From: JAMBLL01 sp964460075
GTDB lineage: Bacteria; Actinomycetota; Acidimicrobiia; Spongiisociales; UBA5794
Length of the DNA: 64,000 bases
Direction: 5' to 3'
NCBI GenBank assembly: GCA_964460075.1
Contig: CAYWPC010000007.1
Location: 1 to 64,000 of the forward strand
The notes under the pieces were generated by a model. That model did not search any database. It was not told the origin of the DNA and saw only the letters and a list, made by a program, of their open reading frames with translations. Shown piece by piece: positions 17,701 through 25,937 of the stretch (its first letter is position 1; each line of letters opens with the position of its first letter). A program made the translations under genes and the position numbers.

Positions 17701-18060
17701 GTAGAGACACGCCTTGAGGCGTACCGCAGACTCGCCGCGGCCACAACAACAGAGGCCGTCGATGACGTAGTCAGTGAGTGGCTGGATCGTTTCGGACCGT
17801 TACCAATTCCCGCAGAGGAACTGTTGAACGCGGCCAGACTACGGGCAGAAGCGATGCGGGTCGGCATCACAGAGATCGTGCAGAACCGCAGGGAAGTGCG
17901 AATCGGCCCCGTGACGATGAAGGCCTCCCAGGAAGTACGGCTCGAGCGAATAGCCAAGGGTGCTCTTCTTCGTGGCGCAACTCTCTATCTGCCTTCTCCC
18001 GGGGACTCTCCCGCGACGTCGATAGCCCGATTCCTCCGTACAATGTGGCCAGAATCATGA
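14710..18060 (+). CDS. mfd: Transcription-repair coupling factor
   Basis: Mfd is a DNA translocase that removes RNA polymerase stalled at lesions and recruits UvrA. The 1116-residue protein shows the UvrB-like N-terminal module, the RNA-polymerase-interacting CarD-like domain ('LSPGDYIVHHHHGIGRFSGL'), then RecG-like helicase motifs: Walker A 'GDVGFGKTEVALRAM', motif Ia 'VPTTLLAQQHF', motif III 'LTATPIPRTLEMAL', motif II 'DEEQRFGVG', and 'LIVERADRLGLAQLYQLRGR' with 'VGRS'. The C-terminal UvrA-binding regulator domain is present. GTG 14710 gives the usual N terminus, though ATG 14821 is possible. It ends in a 4-nt overlap with the next gene. Confidence 0.95.
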   Translation: MPAPLEAVVDRWRRDLDPPLPGRVVVPPPARAVLLAAMTRSAKEPVLAIVAGEREAEQLAEDVALFTSDVIQLPAWETLPFEHVSPNVVTMARRVQARNALAGNRVCIVVASVRAVTQRVSPTTTQPLTFDRNEAYDLDEVVGCLAERGYRRTDRAEARGDFAVRGGIVDVFPPNADLPVRFDFLGDTLEEIRTYSPSSQRSDAKLDTVDIFPAREVLLDTNVMARASELRSDAPWAIDRWDRMAEGVTFQGMESWLPWLAPPRTVVDESSGPIVVFDIVRCSERALDLIAEESDLAEALSATWGSGSAGAGTHPPLYLPFDVDAVAFRVLDAPPQQAGPRDEGYEIRGLDAVPGDPDSVAAAVNRWKTRDVDVIVAMDGLSAAHRVASVLTEHGADLPVVDRLDKPAAAVIPIGIHSGFVFPALGVGVVGEREVAGRRRAHRTAGRGTRRQVSDAYRDLSPGDYIVHHHHGIGRFSGLVRREIAGIERDYLLVEYAGQDRLYVPTDQLAAVTRYAGGESPRLSKLGGTDWSETRERVRKEVAVVADQVVALHRKRAASSGHAFSEDTPWQLEFESAFPFEETPDQLQAIADVKADMEVDRPMDRLIFGDVGFGKTEVALRAMFKAVQDGKQTVMLVPTTLLAQQHFATFEDRFAPYPVRVEMLSRFLTAKQQKQVIAGISDGTIDIVIGTHRLLSQDIAFRSLGLVVIDEEQRFGVGAKDALRELRTSVDVLTLTATPIPRTLEMALTGIREVSSIRTAPQDRHPILTYVGPYDENAVSAAIRREMLREGQVYYVHNRVQSIEHAVARLRDLVPDARFAVAHGQMSEGQLEQVMFDFWNNEFDVLVSTTIIESGLDVPQVNTLIVERADRLGLAQLYQLRGRVGRSTQRAYAYLFHPTHERLGEAAYRRLEAIGQFADLGSGFELAMRDLEIRGAGSILSETQSGHIAAVGFDLYTELVADAVNKLKGADSLEEEPEPIRIDLMIDARLPNNYVPGVETRLEAYRRLAAATTTEAVDDVVSEWLDRFGPLPIPAEELLNAARLRAEAMRVGITEIVQNRREVRIGPVTMKASQEVRLERIAKGALLRGATLYLPSPGDSPATSIARFLRTMWPES

Positions 18061-18977
18061 TCTACCGAACACGTATTGCTGTGCTCATAGCGCTTCTCGC
18101 GCTCGTTCTTGCTGCCTGTGGCGGGGCGAATGTTGCTGCCACCGTCAACGGGAAGGACGTATTCGATGCCGATGTGCTCGGGCTCGGCGCAGCCATGCCA
18201 GAAGAGTCGACCGTCAGCGGTGAGGCCTTTCGCAACCTGTTGACCAACACCATCTTCACCGAGTCCATGGTGACGGCAGCTGAGTCGGACTTCGGTGCCG
18301 AGAATCTCGGTTCCAGGTCCTCAGTCGATGCGTTCATAGCGAGTGCCTCACCAGACGACCTCAACATCCTCCAGTCGGTTGCCTCGAACCCTCAGTTATC
18401 CGAGAATGCCGTCGACCTTGTCGCCACGCAGCTACTCGTGCGCAGCGTCGTCAAGGAATCGATCGCAAACACCCCCGAGTACCTCCAAGGCGTGTGGCAG
18501 AACAACCAGGATCGACTGATTCAGGTGTGTGCGAGGAACATCATCGTTGAGACCGAACAGGAAGCGCAGGCAGCGAGGGATCGCATCGATGCCGGCGACG
18601 ACTTCTCGGCTGTTGCGGACGAAGTCTCGATAGACACCCAGACACCCGGTGGCGTGCTCCCATGTCCGTCGAACCCGAGTGTGTACATCCAGCCATTCTC
18701 CTCGGTTGTTGCAACTGCTCCGGTCGGCGAGGTCGTGGGTCCAGTACAGACCGACTTCGGATGGCACGTCGTGCTGGTCGATTCGCGGGAGAGCCCCGGA
18801 TCGCTCAGCGAGCTCGCTCAAGACCCTCTCCGTTGGATTCCTGGGGACCTACTCGACGCAGCATGGAGCAATTGGCTCAATGATGCTGTGGGAAACGCAG
18901 ACATCAAGGTACGTTCTCAGATCGGGACGTGGTACCCGCCAGTCGATGGGATCATCCCTCCTCCAGCGTCTCCCTGA
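18057..18977 (+). CDS. Parvulin-type peptidyl-prolyl isomerase lipoprotein (SurA/PrsA-like)
   Basis: A 306-residue predicted lipoprotein: signal peptide 'RIAVLIALLALVLAACGG' with lipobox LAAC, cysteine near residue 21. After a SurA-like N-terminal helical region, residues from about 160 form a PpiC/parvulin domain: 'ARNIIVETEQEAQAARDRI', 'GDDFSAVADEVSID', 'GGVLPC', and 'GPVQTDFGWHVVLVDSRE'. It should help fold exported proteins at the outer face of the membrane. The ATG overlaps the mfd stop (ATGA). It is followed by a mazG fusion gene one base later. Confidence 0.88.
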   Translation: MIYRTRIAVLIALLALVLAACGGANVAATVNGKDVFDADVLGLGAAMPEESTVSGEAFRNLLTNTIFTESMVTAAESDFGAENLGSRSSVDAFIASASPDDLNILQSVASNPQLSENAVDLVATQLLVRSVVKESIANTPEYLQGVWQNNQDRLIQVCARNIIVETEQEAQAARDRIDAGDDFSAVADEVSIDTQTPGGVLPCPSNPSVYIQPFSSVVATAPVGEVVGPVQTDFGWHVVLVDSRESPGSLSELAQDPLRWIPGDLLDAAWSNWLNDAVGNADIKVRSQIGTWYPPVDGIIPPPASP

Positions 18978-18978
18978 C

Positions 18979-20430
18979 ATGGCGATCACGATCGTAGGTC
19001 TCGGGCCTGCAGGTGCGAATCACCTAGACGAAGCAGTGCGATCGATACTCGCGAGAGGTTCAACCAAGGTCATTTTTCGTACGCTGGCACATCCCTCAGC
19101 CGCGGCAATCGCGTCGGACCGTCAGGTCGAATCGTGCGATGACCTATACGACACCTGCGAGGACTTCGACGATGTATACGTCGGAATCGCTGAGCGAGTC
19201 CTCACGGCAGCCGAAGAAGGAGATGTCGTGTACGGCGTCCCCGGAAGCGCAGTCGTCGGGGAGCGGACCGTTCCGATGATCACATCTCGGGCCAGGGAGG
19301 CAGGCGTAGATGTGAAGGTGATACCGGGACTCTCCTTCCTCGACCTCGCGTACGCTGCCGTCAGCGTCGATCCGATCACGGACGGGGCACAGATCCTCGA
19401 CGCGCGAGATCTCCCAGATCCGTTGCCGCTGCATGTGCCGACGTTCATCACCCAAGTCGACTCCAACCTGCGCGCATCGGATGTGTCTCTTGCGCTGACG
19501 AGGACGATCGATCCTGCGTTCGAAGTCACGGTGCTCGACCGACTCGGTGACGATGCCGAGGTCGTGGATCTGGTCTCGGCAGGGGAACTCGCCAGATACG
19601 AGTGCGGCGCCAGGACGACTGTGTTCGTCCCAGCAACACCATCGGGCGTGCTCGGGCTCATAGCGACCAACAGGACCTTGCGGTCCCAGTGCCCATGGGA
19701 CAAAGAGCAGACGCATCACACGTTGTTGACCCACCTCATCGAGGAGGCCTACGAGACGACAGACGCAATCGCGAGGCTACCGATCGAGGCGCCGGGTGGA
19801 GATCCCGATTTCGGAGCATACGCCGAAGTTGAGGAGGAGCTTGGCGACCTCCTGCTCCAGGTGTTGTTCCACGCGACGCTCGCATCCGAGGCAGGCGCCT
19901 TCGATATCGATGAGGTCGCAGAGGGGATACGCAGAAAGCTGGTTTCGAGGCATCCGCACGTGTTTGCCGACGTTGTCGTCGACGGTTCGGATGAGGTGCT
20001 CGCCAACTGGGAGCAGATCAAGCAGATGGAGAAGCACCGCGACAGCCTGATGGACGACATCCCAGAAGGTATGCCGGGTGTTGCAAGGGCGGTGAAAGTT
20101 CAGAACCGTGCGAAGAGTGTCGGTTTCGACTGGGACGATGCCCACGACGTCGTCGCCGTACTGCGGGGCGAGATCGATGAGTTTGTCGATGCGGGAGCGG
20201 ACAAGGAAGCAATGGCAGCTGAACTTGGCGATGTTCTCTTCACCGCGATCAACCTTGCTAGACACGTTGGAGTCGACCCAGAGGTCGCCCTACGGTCTTC
20301 CGTCGACACGTTCATCGAACGCTTCAGGTTCATGGAAGCATCGATGGCGCAAACCTCGGTAACGATGCGCGACGCCACACGGGATCAACTCGAGTCTGCG
20401 TGGAAGCAAGCGAAAGCCGCGCTCGGCTGA
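18979..20430 (+). CDS. mazG: Tetrapyrrole-methylase/MazG fusion (nucleoside triphosphate pyrophosphohydrolase, YabN type)
   Basis: MazG hydrolyses (d)NTPs to NMP and pyrophosphate, acting in nucleotide-pool cleaning. The 483-residue product has an N-terminal SAM-methylase-like domain (about residues 1-215: 'ITIVGLGPAGANHLDEAV', 'GVPGSAVVGERTVPM', 'VIPGLSFLDLAYA'). A C-terminal MazG region follows: 'LRSQCPWDKEQTHHTLLTHL', then the metal-binding EExxE/ExxxD pattern ('IEEAYE' and 'EEELGDLLLQVLFHA'). A second MazG-like helical unit ends the protein. This is the Bacillus YabN architecture; the role of the methylase half is unknown. Confidence 0.9.
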   Translation: MAITIVGLGPAGANHLDEAVRSILARGSTKVIFRTLAHPSAAAIASDRQVESCDDLYDTCEDFDDVYVGIAERVLTAAEEGDVVYGVPGSAVVGERTVPMITSRAREAGVDVKVIPGLSFLDLAYAAVSVDPITDGAQILDARDLPDPLPLHVPTFITQVDSNLRASDVSLALTRTIDPAFEVTVLDRLGDDAEVVDLVSAGELARYECGARTTVFVPATPSGVLGLIATNRTLRSQCPWDKEQTHHTLLTHLIEEAYETTDAIARLPIEAPGGDPDFGAYAEVEEELGDLLLQVLFHATLASEAGAFDIDEVAEGIRRKLVSRHPHVFADVVVDGSDEVLANWEQIKQMEKHRDSLMDDIPEGMPGVARAVKVQNRAKSVGFDWDDAHDVVAVLRGEIDEFVDAGADKEAMAAELGDVLFTAINLARHVGVDPEVALRSSVDTFIERFRFMEASMAQTSVTMRDATRDQLESAWKQAKAALG

Positions 20431-20476
20431 GACAAAGCACAGACCAAACCCGTCCGACGTCTACCCTCGGAGCATC

Positions 20477-21763
20477 ATGACCGTCTCATCAGCCACCATT
20501 GCCAATATTCATGCCAGGGAAGTACTCGACTCGCGGGGAAATCCAACCGTGGAGGCGGAAGTGAGACTTGACGGTGGCGGGTTTGGCAGGTCGATCGTTC
20601 CCTCAGGTGCGTCGACCGGAGCTCGCGAAGCGGTGGAATTGAGGGACGGCGGGGCGAGATACGCGGGGCTAGGAGTACAACGAGCCGTCGCCAACGTCGT
20701 TGAGACGATTGCGCCACGCCTCGTCGGGCTCGACGCCACCCGTCAGGAACACATCGATCAGGTCATGCTCGATCTCGACGGGACACCGAACAAGTCGAAT
20801 CTCGGAGCGAACGCCATTCTGGCGGTCTCGCTCGCCACGGCAAGGGCAGCTGCTGTGGGGGTCGGTCTTCCGGCGTATCGGTACCTCGGCGGAACGAACG
20901 CGAGGGTGCTGCCGACTCCATGTTTCAACGTCATCAACGGCGGGGCCCACGCGGCTAACTCGATCGACACGCAGGAGTTCATGATCGTTCCAGGGGGGCT
21001 TGGCAGCTTCCGTGAGGCTCTGCGAGCCGGTGTCGAGGTGTACCACACGCTCAAGAAGGTGCTCGCGGCCAGGAACCTTGCCACCAACGTCGGGGACGAA
21101 GGCGGTTTCGCCCCGGACCTTCCAGGGGACAGGGAAGTGCTCGACGTGTTGTCCGAGGCGGTTGAGGCAGCAGGCTATGTTGTTGGCGACGACATTGCTT
21201 TCGCCGTCGACGTCGCAGCCACCGAGTTGCATAACGACGGCTCCTACGAGCTGTCAGGGGCTTCGCTCTCGTCAGCAGAGATGATCGATCACCTCGAAGG
21301 GCTGATCCGCGACTATCCGATTGTCTCTGTCGAGGATGGGCTCGATGAGGCAGATTGGGACGGATGGGCGCTCATGACCGATCGACTCGGCTCCAACGTG
21401 CAGATTGTTGGCGACGACCTGCTCGTGACGAACGTGGACCTTGTCACAGAAGCAATCCGTTGCAGCGCGGTTAACGCTGTGCTCATCAAGGTCAACCAGA
21501 TCGGAACGCTGTCGGAAACACTGCACACGATGAGCCTCGCGCGACGAAACGCATACGGATTGATGGTCAGTCATCGATCGGGTGAGACCGAGGATTCGTT
21601 CATTGCCCACCTCGCCGTTGGAACCAATGCTGGTCAGATCAAGACCGGTGCCCCTGCACGCGGCGAACGCACAGCGAAGTACAACCAACTGCTGCGAATC
21701 GAAGATGACCTGGGATCCGACGCACGGTTCGCCGGGTGGGACACCTTCCGGGCCCGCACATGA
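20477..21763 (+). CDS. eno: Enolase
   Basis: Converts 2-phosphoglycerate to phosphoenolpyruvate in glycolysis. The 428-residue protein is complete: N-terminal 'IHAREVLDSRGNPTVEAEV', 'GASTGAREAVELRD', 'NVINGGAHAANSIDTQEFMI', 'TNVGDEGGFAPDL', metal ligands in 'AVDVAATEL' and 'VEDGLDEADWDGW', and the enolase signature 'LIKVNQIGTLSET', with 'SHRSGETEDSFIAHLAVG'. It begins a run of overlapping genes: the stop overlaps ftsB by 4 nt. Confidence 0.97.
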   Translation: MTVSSATIANIHAREVLDSRGNPTVEAEVRLDGGGFGRSIVPSGASTGAREAVELRDGGARYAGLGVQRAVANVVETIAPRLVGLDATRQEHIDQVMLDLDGTPNKSNLGANAILAVSLATARAAAVGVGLPAYRYLGGTNARVLPTPCFNVINGGAHAANSIDTQEFMIVPGGLGSFREALRAGVEVYHTLKKVLAARNLATNVGDEGGFAPDLPGDREVLDVLSEAVEAAGYVVGDDIAFAVDVAATELHNDGSYELSGASLSSAEMIDHLEGLIRDYPIVSVEDGLDEADWDGWALMTDRLGSNVQIVGDDLLVTNVDLVTEAIRCSAVNAVLIKVNQIGTLSETLHTMSLARRNAYGLMVSHRSGETEDSFIAHLAVGTNAGQIKTGAPARGERTAKYNQLLRIEDDLGSDARFAGWDTFRART

Positions 21764-22206
21764 CCGAGACTCTTGAACGCCCGTTGCACAGCGAGCCGAG
21801 GCGCAGGAAGAGCGGTAAGCGGTCCCGTTTCGGGACGGTCGTGTTCCTTGCGTTACTCGTGTCGCTAGGTCTCGTAGCGACAGGGGTCCTCCCGATTCGC
21901 GACTACCTTGGCAGGGAGAACGCTGTCAATGCCGCACAAGATCGACTTGTCGCCCTACAGGAACGTAACGCATCACTCGCTGACGATGTCGATGCACTGT
22001 ATTCCGAGCAAGAGGTCGAACGTATTGCCAGGGAGCAGTACGGCTTCGTGCGACCGGGTGAGATCGGCTATGTCGTCTTGACACCCGAAGCACCGGAGGC
22101 ACCGCCGAGCCCGATCGAGCCGGTTGCCACAACGGTAGTCAGGCGATCGCTTCTGCAACGCATCTGGGATTTCGTCACTGGCTCAGACACCGTATCGGAT
22201 GGATGA
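21760..22206 (+). CDS. ftsB: FtsB/DivIC-type septum formation protein
   Basis: A 148-residue bitopic membrane protein. A basic cytoplasmic N terminus (RRRKSGKRSRF) is followed by one transmembrane helix at about residues 25-43, a short coiled coil ('AAQDRLVALQERNASLADDVDAL'-like heptads to about residue 78) and the conserved 'EVERIAREQYGFVRPGEIGYVV' element, read in two overlapping parts. FtsB/DivIC links FtsL and FtsQ in the division complex. Its position directly after enolase and before DUF501 and ppx is typical for actinobacteria. ATG 21760 overlaps the eno stop. Confidence 0.88.
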   Translation: MTETLERPLHSEPRRRKSGKRSRFGTVVFLALLVSLGLVATGVLPIRDYLGRENAVNAAQDRLVALQERNASLADDVDALYSEQEVERIAREQYGFVRPGEIGYVVLTPEAPEAPPSPIEPVATTVVRRSLLQRIWDFVTGSDTVSDG

Positions 22207-22723
22207 CCGAGCGGTTGTCGAGGTACAGATCGGTCGCCCGCCTCGATCTGGCGTCGATGTGAGGGCGCGCTGTCATCTCGGGCTTCCGGTTGTCATAGAT
22301 GTTCCACCGATCCTTGAGGACGGAACGCCGTTCCCGACTATGCACTGGCTCACGTGTCCGCTGGCGGTAACACGGATTTCACGTATCGAATCACACGGTG
22401 GTGTGCGAGCAGCAGACGACGCCATAGAGTCGAGTGACGACATGAGGGCACGATACGAGGCCGCGATGGAACGGTACCGCACAGCGCGCGATGCCCTGAT
22501 TCCTCCGGCGTGGGACGGGCCGAGGCCGTCTGGTGGCATCGCTGGTTCATCCGGAGGCGTCAAGTGTCTGCATGCACACTATGCCGACACTGTCGCGGGA
22601 GGCTGCAGTCCCGTCGGTGAGGACGTCGCGGCCAGGATCGAGCCGTTCTCGTGTGAAGCTCCATGCGTCGTTGCAGTAAGCGGACGGTTCGACCTGAATC
22701 CGCTCTGGGTGGAGCCGCGGTGA
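22199..22723 (+). CDS. DUF501 domain protein
   Basis: A 174-residue protein that matches the actinobacterial DUF501 family, seen by 'VEVQIGRPPRSG', 'RCHLGLPVVIDVPPILEDGT', 'PFPTMHWLTCPLA', and a C-terminal 'GGVKCLHAHYADTVAGG' with conserved Cys/His residues that could bind a metal. The function is unknown. It overlaps ftsB by 8 nt and ppx by 4 nt, an arrangement widely kept in actinobacteria, so the three are probably expressed together. Confidence 0.85.
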   Translation: MDDRAVVEVQIGRPPRSGVDVRARCHLGLPVVIDVPPILEDGTPFPTMHWLTCPLAVTRISRIESHGGVRAADDAIESSDDMRARYEAAMERYRTARDALIPPAWDGPRPSGGIAGSSGGVKCLHAHYADTVAGGCSPVGEDVAARIEPFSCEAPCVVAVSGRFDLNPLWVEPR

Positions 22724-23613
22724 GCGTTGCAGCAATCGACATTGGCTCGAACTCGGTGCGCCTGCTGGTCACAGACGCCACGGGTGCCGAACTCGCCAGA
22801 GACGTCACCGTCACAGGACTCGGTAGCAAGGTCGACGAGACAAAGAGATTCGATCAGGCAGCCTACGAAGCGACCGTCTCGGTGGTCTCTCGGTACGTGT
22901 CTGTGATGGATGCTCACGGTGTGGAAGTCATCGAGGCGGTGGCGACGTCTGCTTCACGTGATGCTGTCAATGGCGAGATGTTGATGGACGACCTCGAAAG
23001 CGTCCTCGGTGTTCGGCCTGTGGTCATCGACGGAGATCGCGAGGCTGCACTCGCGTTCTGCGGGGCCACGAGTGAACGTACGGGCGGCGCATCGAAGCTC
23101 GTGATTGACGTGGGAGGTGGCTCTACCGAGTTTTCCTACGGTACGAAGGAACCGTCCTACACGACAAGTGTCGACATAGGCTCTGTACGGCTGACGGATC
23201 GATGCATCGGTGAGCGGCCCGTGCCCCGTTTCACGATCGAGCACCTCCGCTCTGAGTGCGACGTGGCATTCGGTGCTGTTGATCTCCCTGGGAATCCTGA
23301 GGTGGCACTCGGCGTCGCCGGTACGTTCACCAACGTGTCAGCAATGTCGATGCGCTTGGACGTGTACGAGCGCGCGACTGTCCACAACTCAGAGCTCTCA
23401 CTCGTCGCTGTTGGCGAGATCATCAACCGGCTGGCAGCGTTGACCGTTGAGCAGACCGCGGCGATTCCGTCGCTCGACCCTGCCAGGGCGAGGGTCATTC
23501 TCGCAGGCGCTGTCGCTGCTGAGCGGGCGATGATGCGCTGTGGGCTCCATTCGATCACTGTCTCTGAGCATGATCTGCTCGATGGGCTCGCCGCGGTAGC
23601 GCTGAAGTGCTGA
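22720..23613 (+). CDS. ppx: Exopolyphosphatase / guanosine pentaphosphate phosphohydrolase family
   Basis: A 297-residue Ppx/GppA protein of the ASKHA fold: phosphate-1 'VAAIDIGSNSVRLLVTD', 'VATSASRDAVNGEML', 'REAALAFCGA', the phosphate-2 loop 'VIDVGGGSTEFSYG' and 'SVDIGSVRLTDR'. The family either trims polyphosphate from chain ends or hydrolyses pppGpp; this short single-domain form is the actinobacterial type. GTG 22720 is used because it immediately precedes the first strand and gives a GTGA overlap with DUF501. It converges with the EF-G gene, 11 nt apart. Confidence 0.9.
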   Translation: MSVAAIDIGSNSVRLLVTDATGAELARDVTVTGLGSKVDETKRFDQAAYEATVSVVSRYVSVMDAHGVEVIEAVATSASRDAVNGEMLMDDLESVLGVRPVVIDGDREAALAFCGATSERTGGASKLVIDVGGGSTEFSYGTKEPSYTTSVDIGSVRLTDRCIGERPVPRFTIEHLRSECDVAFGAVDLPGNPEVALGVAGTFTNVSAMSMRLDVYERATVHNSELSLVAVGEIINRLAALTVEQTAAIPSLDPARARVILAGAVAAERAMMRCGLHSITVSEHDLLDGLAAVALKC

Positions 23614-23624
23614 TCCCGCGATGC

Positions 23625-25685
23625 TCACTGCTTGGCTGCTGCCATCGCCTTTTCTACGAGATGTGAAGGGAGCTCTTGGTAGCGGTGGATGTGTGCCGTG
23701 AATCGACCCCATCCGTTCGTGATCGATCTGAGATCGATCGCATATCTAAGAATCTCGCTGGTGGGAACGTCCGCCTCGATGGTCTGCATCCCGTCGGCGT
23801 TGGTGGTCGAGCCGGCAACGGCGCCGCGTCGCGATGCTATGTCGCCCATCACGTCGCCTTGATACTGGCTGGGGACGGTCACAGCGATCCGTGAAACCGG
23901 TTCGAGCACGATCGGGCCTGCGCTTTCGAACGCTGCCTTGAACCCAGCTCGCGCAGCTAGTTTGAATGCCATCTCTGACGAGTCGACCGAGTGATACTTG
24001 CCGTCGTCGACGGTCACCTCGGCGTCGACGACCGGGTAGGAGTACGTCCCGCCGTACGCCATTGACTCGAGCACACCTTTCTCGACGGCAGGGATGAACT
24101 GCCTGGGAATGGCTCCTCCTTTGACCTTGTCGACGAAGGCGAAGCCTGTTCCGCGGGGCTTCGGCGCGATGATCAGGTGGCATACGCCGTACTGGCCGTG
24201 CCCACCAGATTGCTTCTTGTGTCTCCCCTCGGCTTCAGCTCTTCTGGTTACGGTCTCTCGGTAGGCGACCTTCACTGGATGCTGGTCGACCTGTACACCG
24301 AATTTTCGCTCGAGTTTCTCGATGGTGATCTGGAGATGCATTTCGCCGAGTCCGTGGAGGAGGGTCTGATGCGTTTCGTCGTTGTGTTCGACGGCGAGCG
24401 ACGCATCCTCGTCGAGTATTCGCTGGAGTGACGTCGACAGCTTGTCGTCGTCTGACTGTGTGCGAGCAACTATGGCTGTTGCCAGCACGGGCTGGGGCCG
24501 GTCAATCCGCGGGACGATCACAGGCTTGTTCTTTGGCGCCAACGTGTCGCCTGTCTTGGTGTCGATGAGTTTGGCTGCTGCAACGATGTCTCCCGCTGGT
24601 GCCGCCGACACGAGCGTCGTTTCCTTACCGAACATGGTTGCGATCTTGGCGAGACGCTCATCCTGACCTGATCGGCCGCTCGTCAGGTGTGTTTCTGGTC
24701 TGAGCGTCCCTGACATGACCTTCATGAGTGATACCTGGCCGACGTAGGGATCGGCGAGAGTCTTGAACACGAACGCCAGCGGCTCTTGGTCAGGATCCTT
24801 CGCCACTTCGATTTCTTCGTCACCTGCGAGGACCTTCACTGGAGGGCGATCCTGGGGGGAGGGACCGATCTCGACGATGAAGTCGGCGAGACGGTCAACA
24901 GCAATGGGGCCTGTGGCCGATCCGCACACGACAGGGAAAACGGTCGCATCTGCAATGCCGACTGCCATGGTGCGTTCGAGCTGGTCGATCGTTGGGATCG
25001 TGCCTTCGAGGTATCCTTCGAGGAGGTCGTCGTCGGCAACGACGATACCTTCGATGAGGTTGTCACGGACCTCGGCCTCTTTCTCGACCATGTCATGGGG
25101 GATGTCGGAGATCTCCGCTGAACCGGAGTCATAGATGAAGGCTTTGCCGCGGAAGAGGTCTGCAACTCCGTGGAAGGCTTGTTCCTGACCGATGGGAAGC
25201 TCGATCGGTGCAATACCCGCACCGAATCGATCCTTCAGTTCTTTCAGTGTCCGATCGAACGATGCCCTTTCCTTATCGAGTTTGTTGATGAAGATCATGC
25301 GTGGAACGTGGAGCTTCTCCGCGATTCGCCAGGCGTACTCGGTCTGCACTTCGACACCGTCGACCGCGTCGACGACGAAGATGGCGAGGTCGGTGACACG
25401 AAGGGCTGCATGCACGTCGCCTGCGAAGTCCGCGTAGCCTGGCGTGTCGATGAGGTTGATCTTGTGCCCGTGCCACTCGAACGGAGCCATGGACATGGTG
25501 ACGCTCATCCGGCGGTCATGTTCTTCTGGGTCGTAGTCGGTGACGGTGTTGCCCGCTTCGACCGTGCCGATTCTCCCTATCGCGCCGGCTCGAAATAGGA
25601 GGGCTTCCGCAAGCGTCGTCTTGCCGGCACCGGAATGACCAACGAGTGCAACGTTGCGGATCTTCTCAGGAGGGAAGACTTTCAC
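23625..25685 (-). CDS. EF-G-like translation factor GTPase (FusA2 / EF-G2 type)
   Basis: A 686-residue EF-G relative: G1 'LVGHSGAGKTTLAEALLF', G3 'LIDTPGYADFAG', G4 'FINKLDKERASF', then EF-G domains II-V, ending 'TAHIHRYQELP'. The P-loop reads GHSGAGKT rather than GHIDHGKT, and there is no str operon around it. Both are features of the second EF-G-type paralogue of actinobacteria, whose cellular role is not settled; it need not replace EF-G in elongation. ATG 25685 follows GGAG by about 9 nt. It is a single-gene unit between convergent ppx and divergent tRNA-Leu. Confidence 0.88.
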   Translation of the reverse strand: MKVFPPEKIRNVALVGHSGAGKTTLAEALLFRAGAIGRIGTVEAGNTVTDYDPEEHDRRMSVTMSMAPFEWHGHKINLIDTPGYADFAGDVHAALRVTDLAIFVVDAVDGVEVQTEYAWRIAEKLHVPRMIFINKLDKERASFDRTLKELKDRFGAGIAPIELPIGQEQAFHGVADLFRGKAFIYDSGSAEISDIPHDMVEKEAEVRDNLIEGIVVADDDLLEGYLEGTIPTIDQLERTMAVGIADATVFPVVCGSATGPIAVDRLADFIVEIGPSPQDRPPVKVLAGDEEIEVAKDPDQEPLAFVFKTLADPYVGQVSLMKVMSGTLRPETHLTSGRSGQDERLAKIATMFGKETTLVSAAPAGDIVAAAKLIDTKTGDTLAPKNKPVIVPRIDRPQPVLATAIVARTQSDDDKLSTSLQRILDEDASLAVEHNDETHQTLLHGLGEMHLQITIEKLERKFGVQVDQHPVKVAYRETVTRRAEAEGRHKKQSGGHGQYGVCHLIIAPKPRGTGFAFVDKVKGGAIPRQFIPAVEKGVLESMAYGGTYSYPVVDAEVTVDDGKYHSVDSSEMAFKLAARAGFKAAFESAGPIVLEPVSRIAVTVPSQYQGDVMGDIASRRGAVAGSTTNADGMQTIEADVPTSEILRYAIDLRSITNGWGRFTAHIHRYQELPSHLVEKAMAAAKQ

Positions 25686-25772
25686 CGACGGGCTCCTTCA
25701 TCGAGTGGCGCCAGATTACGCAGCTCAGAACTGTTGAGCGAAGTCGATTGTGCGGTACGCTGCAAGTCGCTC

Positions 25773-25856
25773 GCCCGGGTGGCGGAATCGGTAGACGCGG
25801 CGGACTTAAAATCCGCTATCCGAATGGGTGTGTGGGTTCAAGTCCCACCCCGGGCA
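25773..25856 (+). tRNA. tRNA-Leu (anticodon TAA)
   Basis: A class II tRNA with a long variable arm. Acceptor GCCCGGG (25773-25779) pairs with CCCGGGC (25849-25855), discriminator A 25856. Anticodon stem GCGGA/TCCGC encloses CTTAAAA with anticodon TAA. The T arm is GTGGG/CCCAC around TTCAAGT. CCA is not encoded (ACA follows), so the end must be added enzymatically, unlike the tRNA-Gln in this window. Confidence 0.95.
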
Positions 25857-25859
25857 CAA

Positions 25860-25937
25860 CCCCCCCCAAACCTGACCGTTCTTGCGTAACTGAGTCCCGC
25901 CATGCGGGACTCAGTTACGCAAGAACAGATGGGGGGG
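25860..25937. repeat. Long hairpin between tRNA-Leu and the SHOCT gene (palindrome family, copy 2)
   Basis: A 23-bp perfect stem (25878-25900 with 25904-25926) closes on a 3-base CAT loop. Each arm carries TTGCGTAACTGAGTCCCGC. Outside this, a run of eight C (25860-25867) faces seven G (25931-25937). The TAA stop of the minus-strand SHOCT gene is inside the right arm. It may act as a structural terminator for both neighbours, but neither side has a T-run. Confidence 0.93.
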
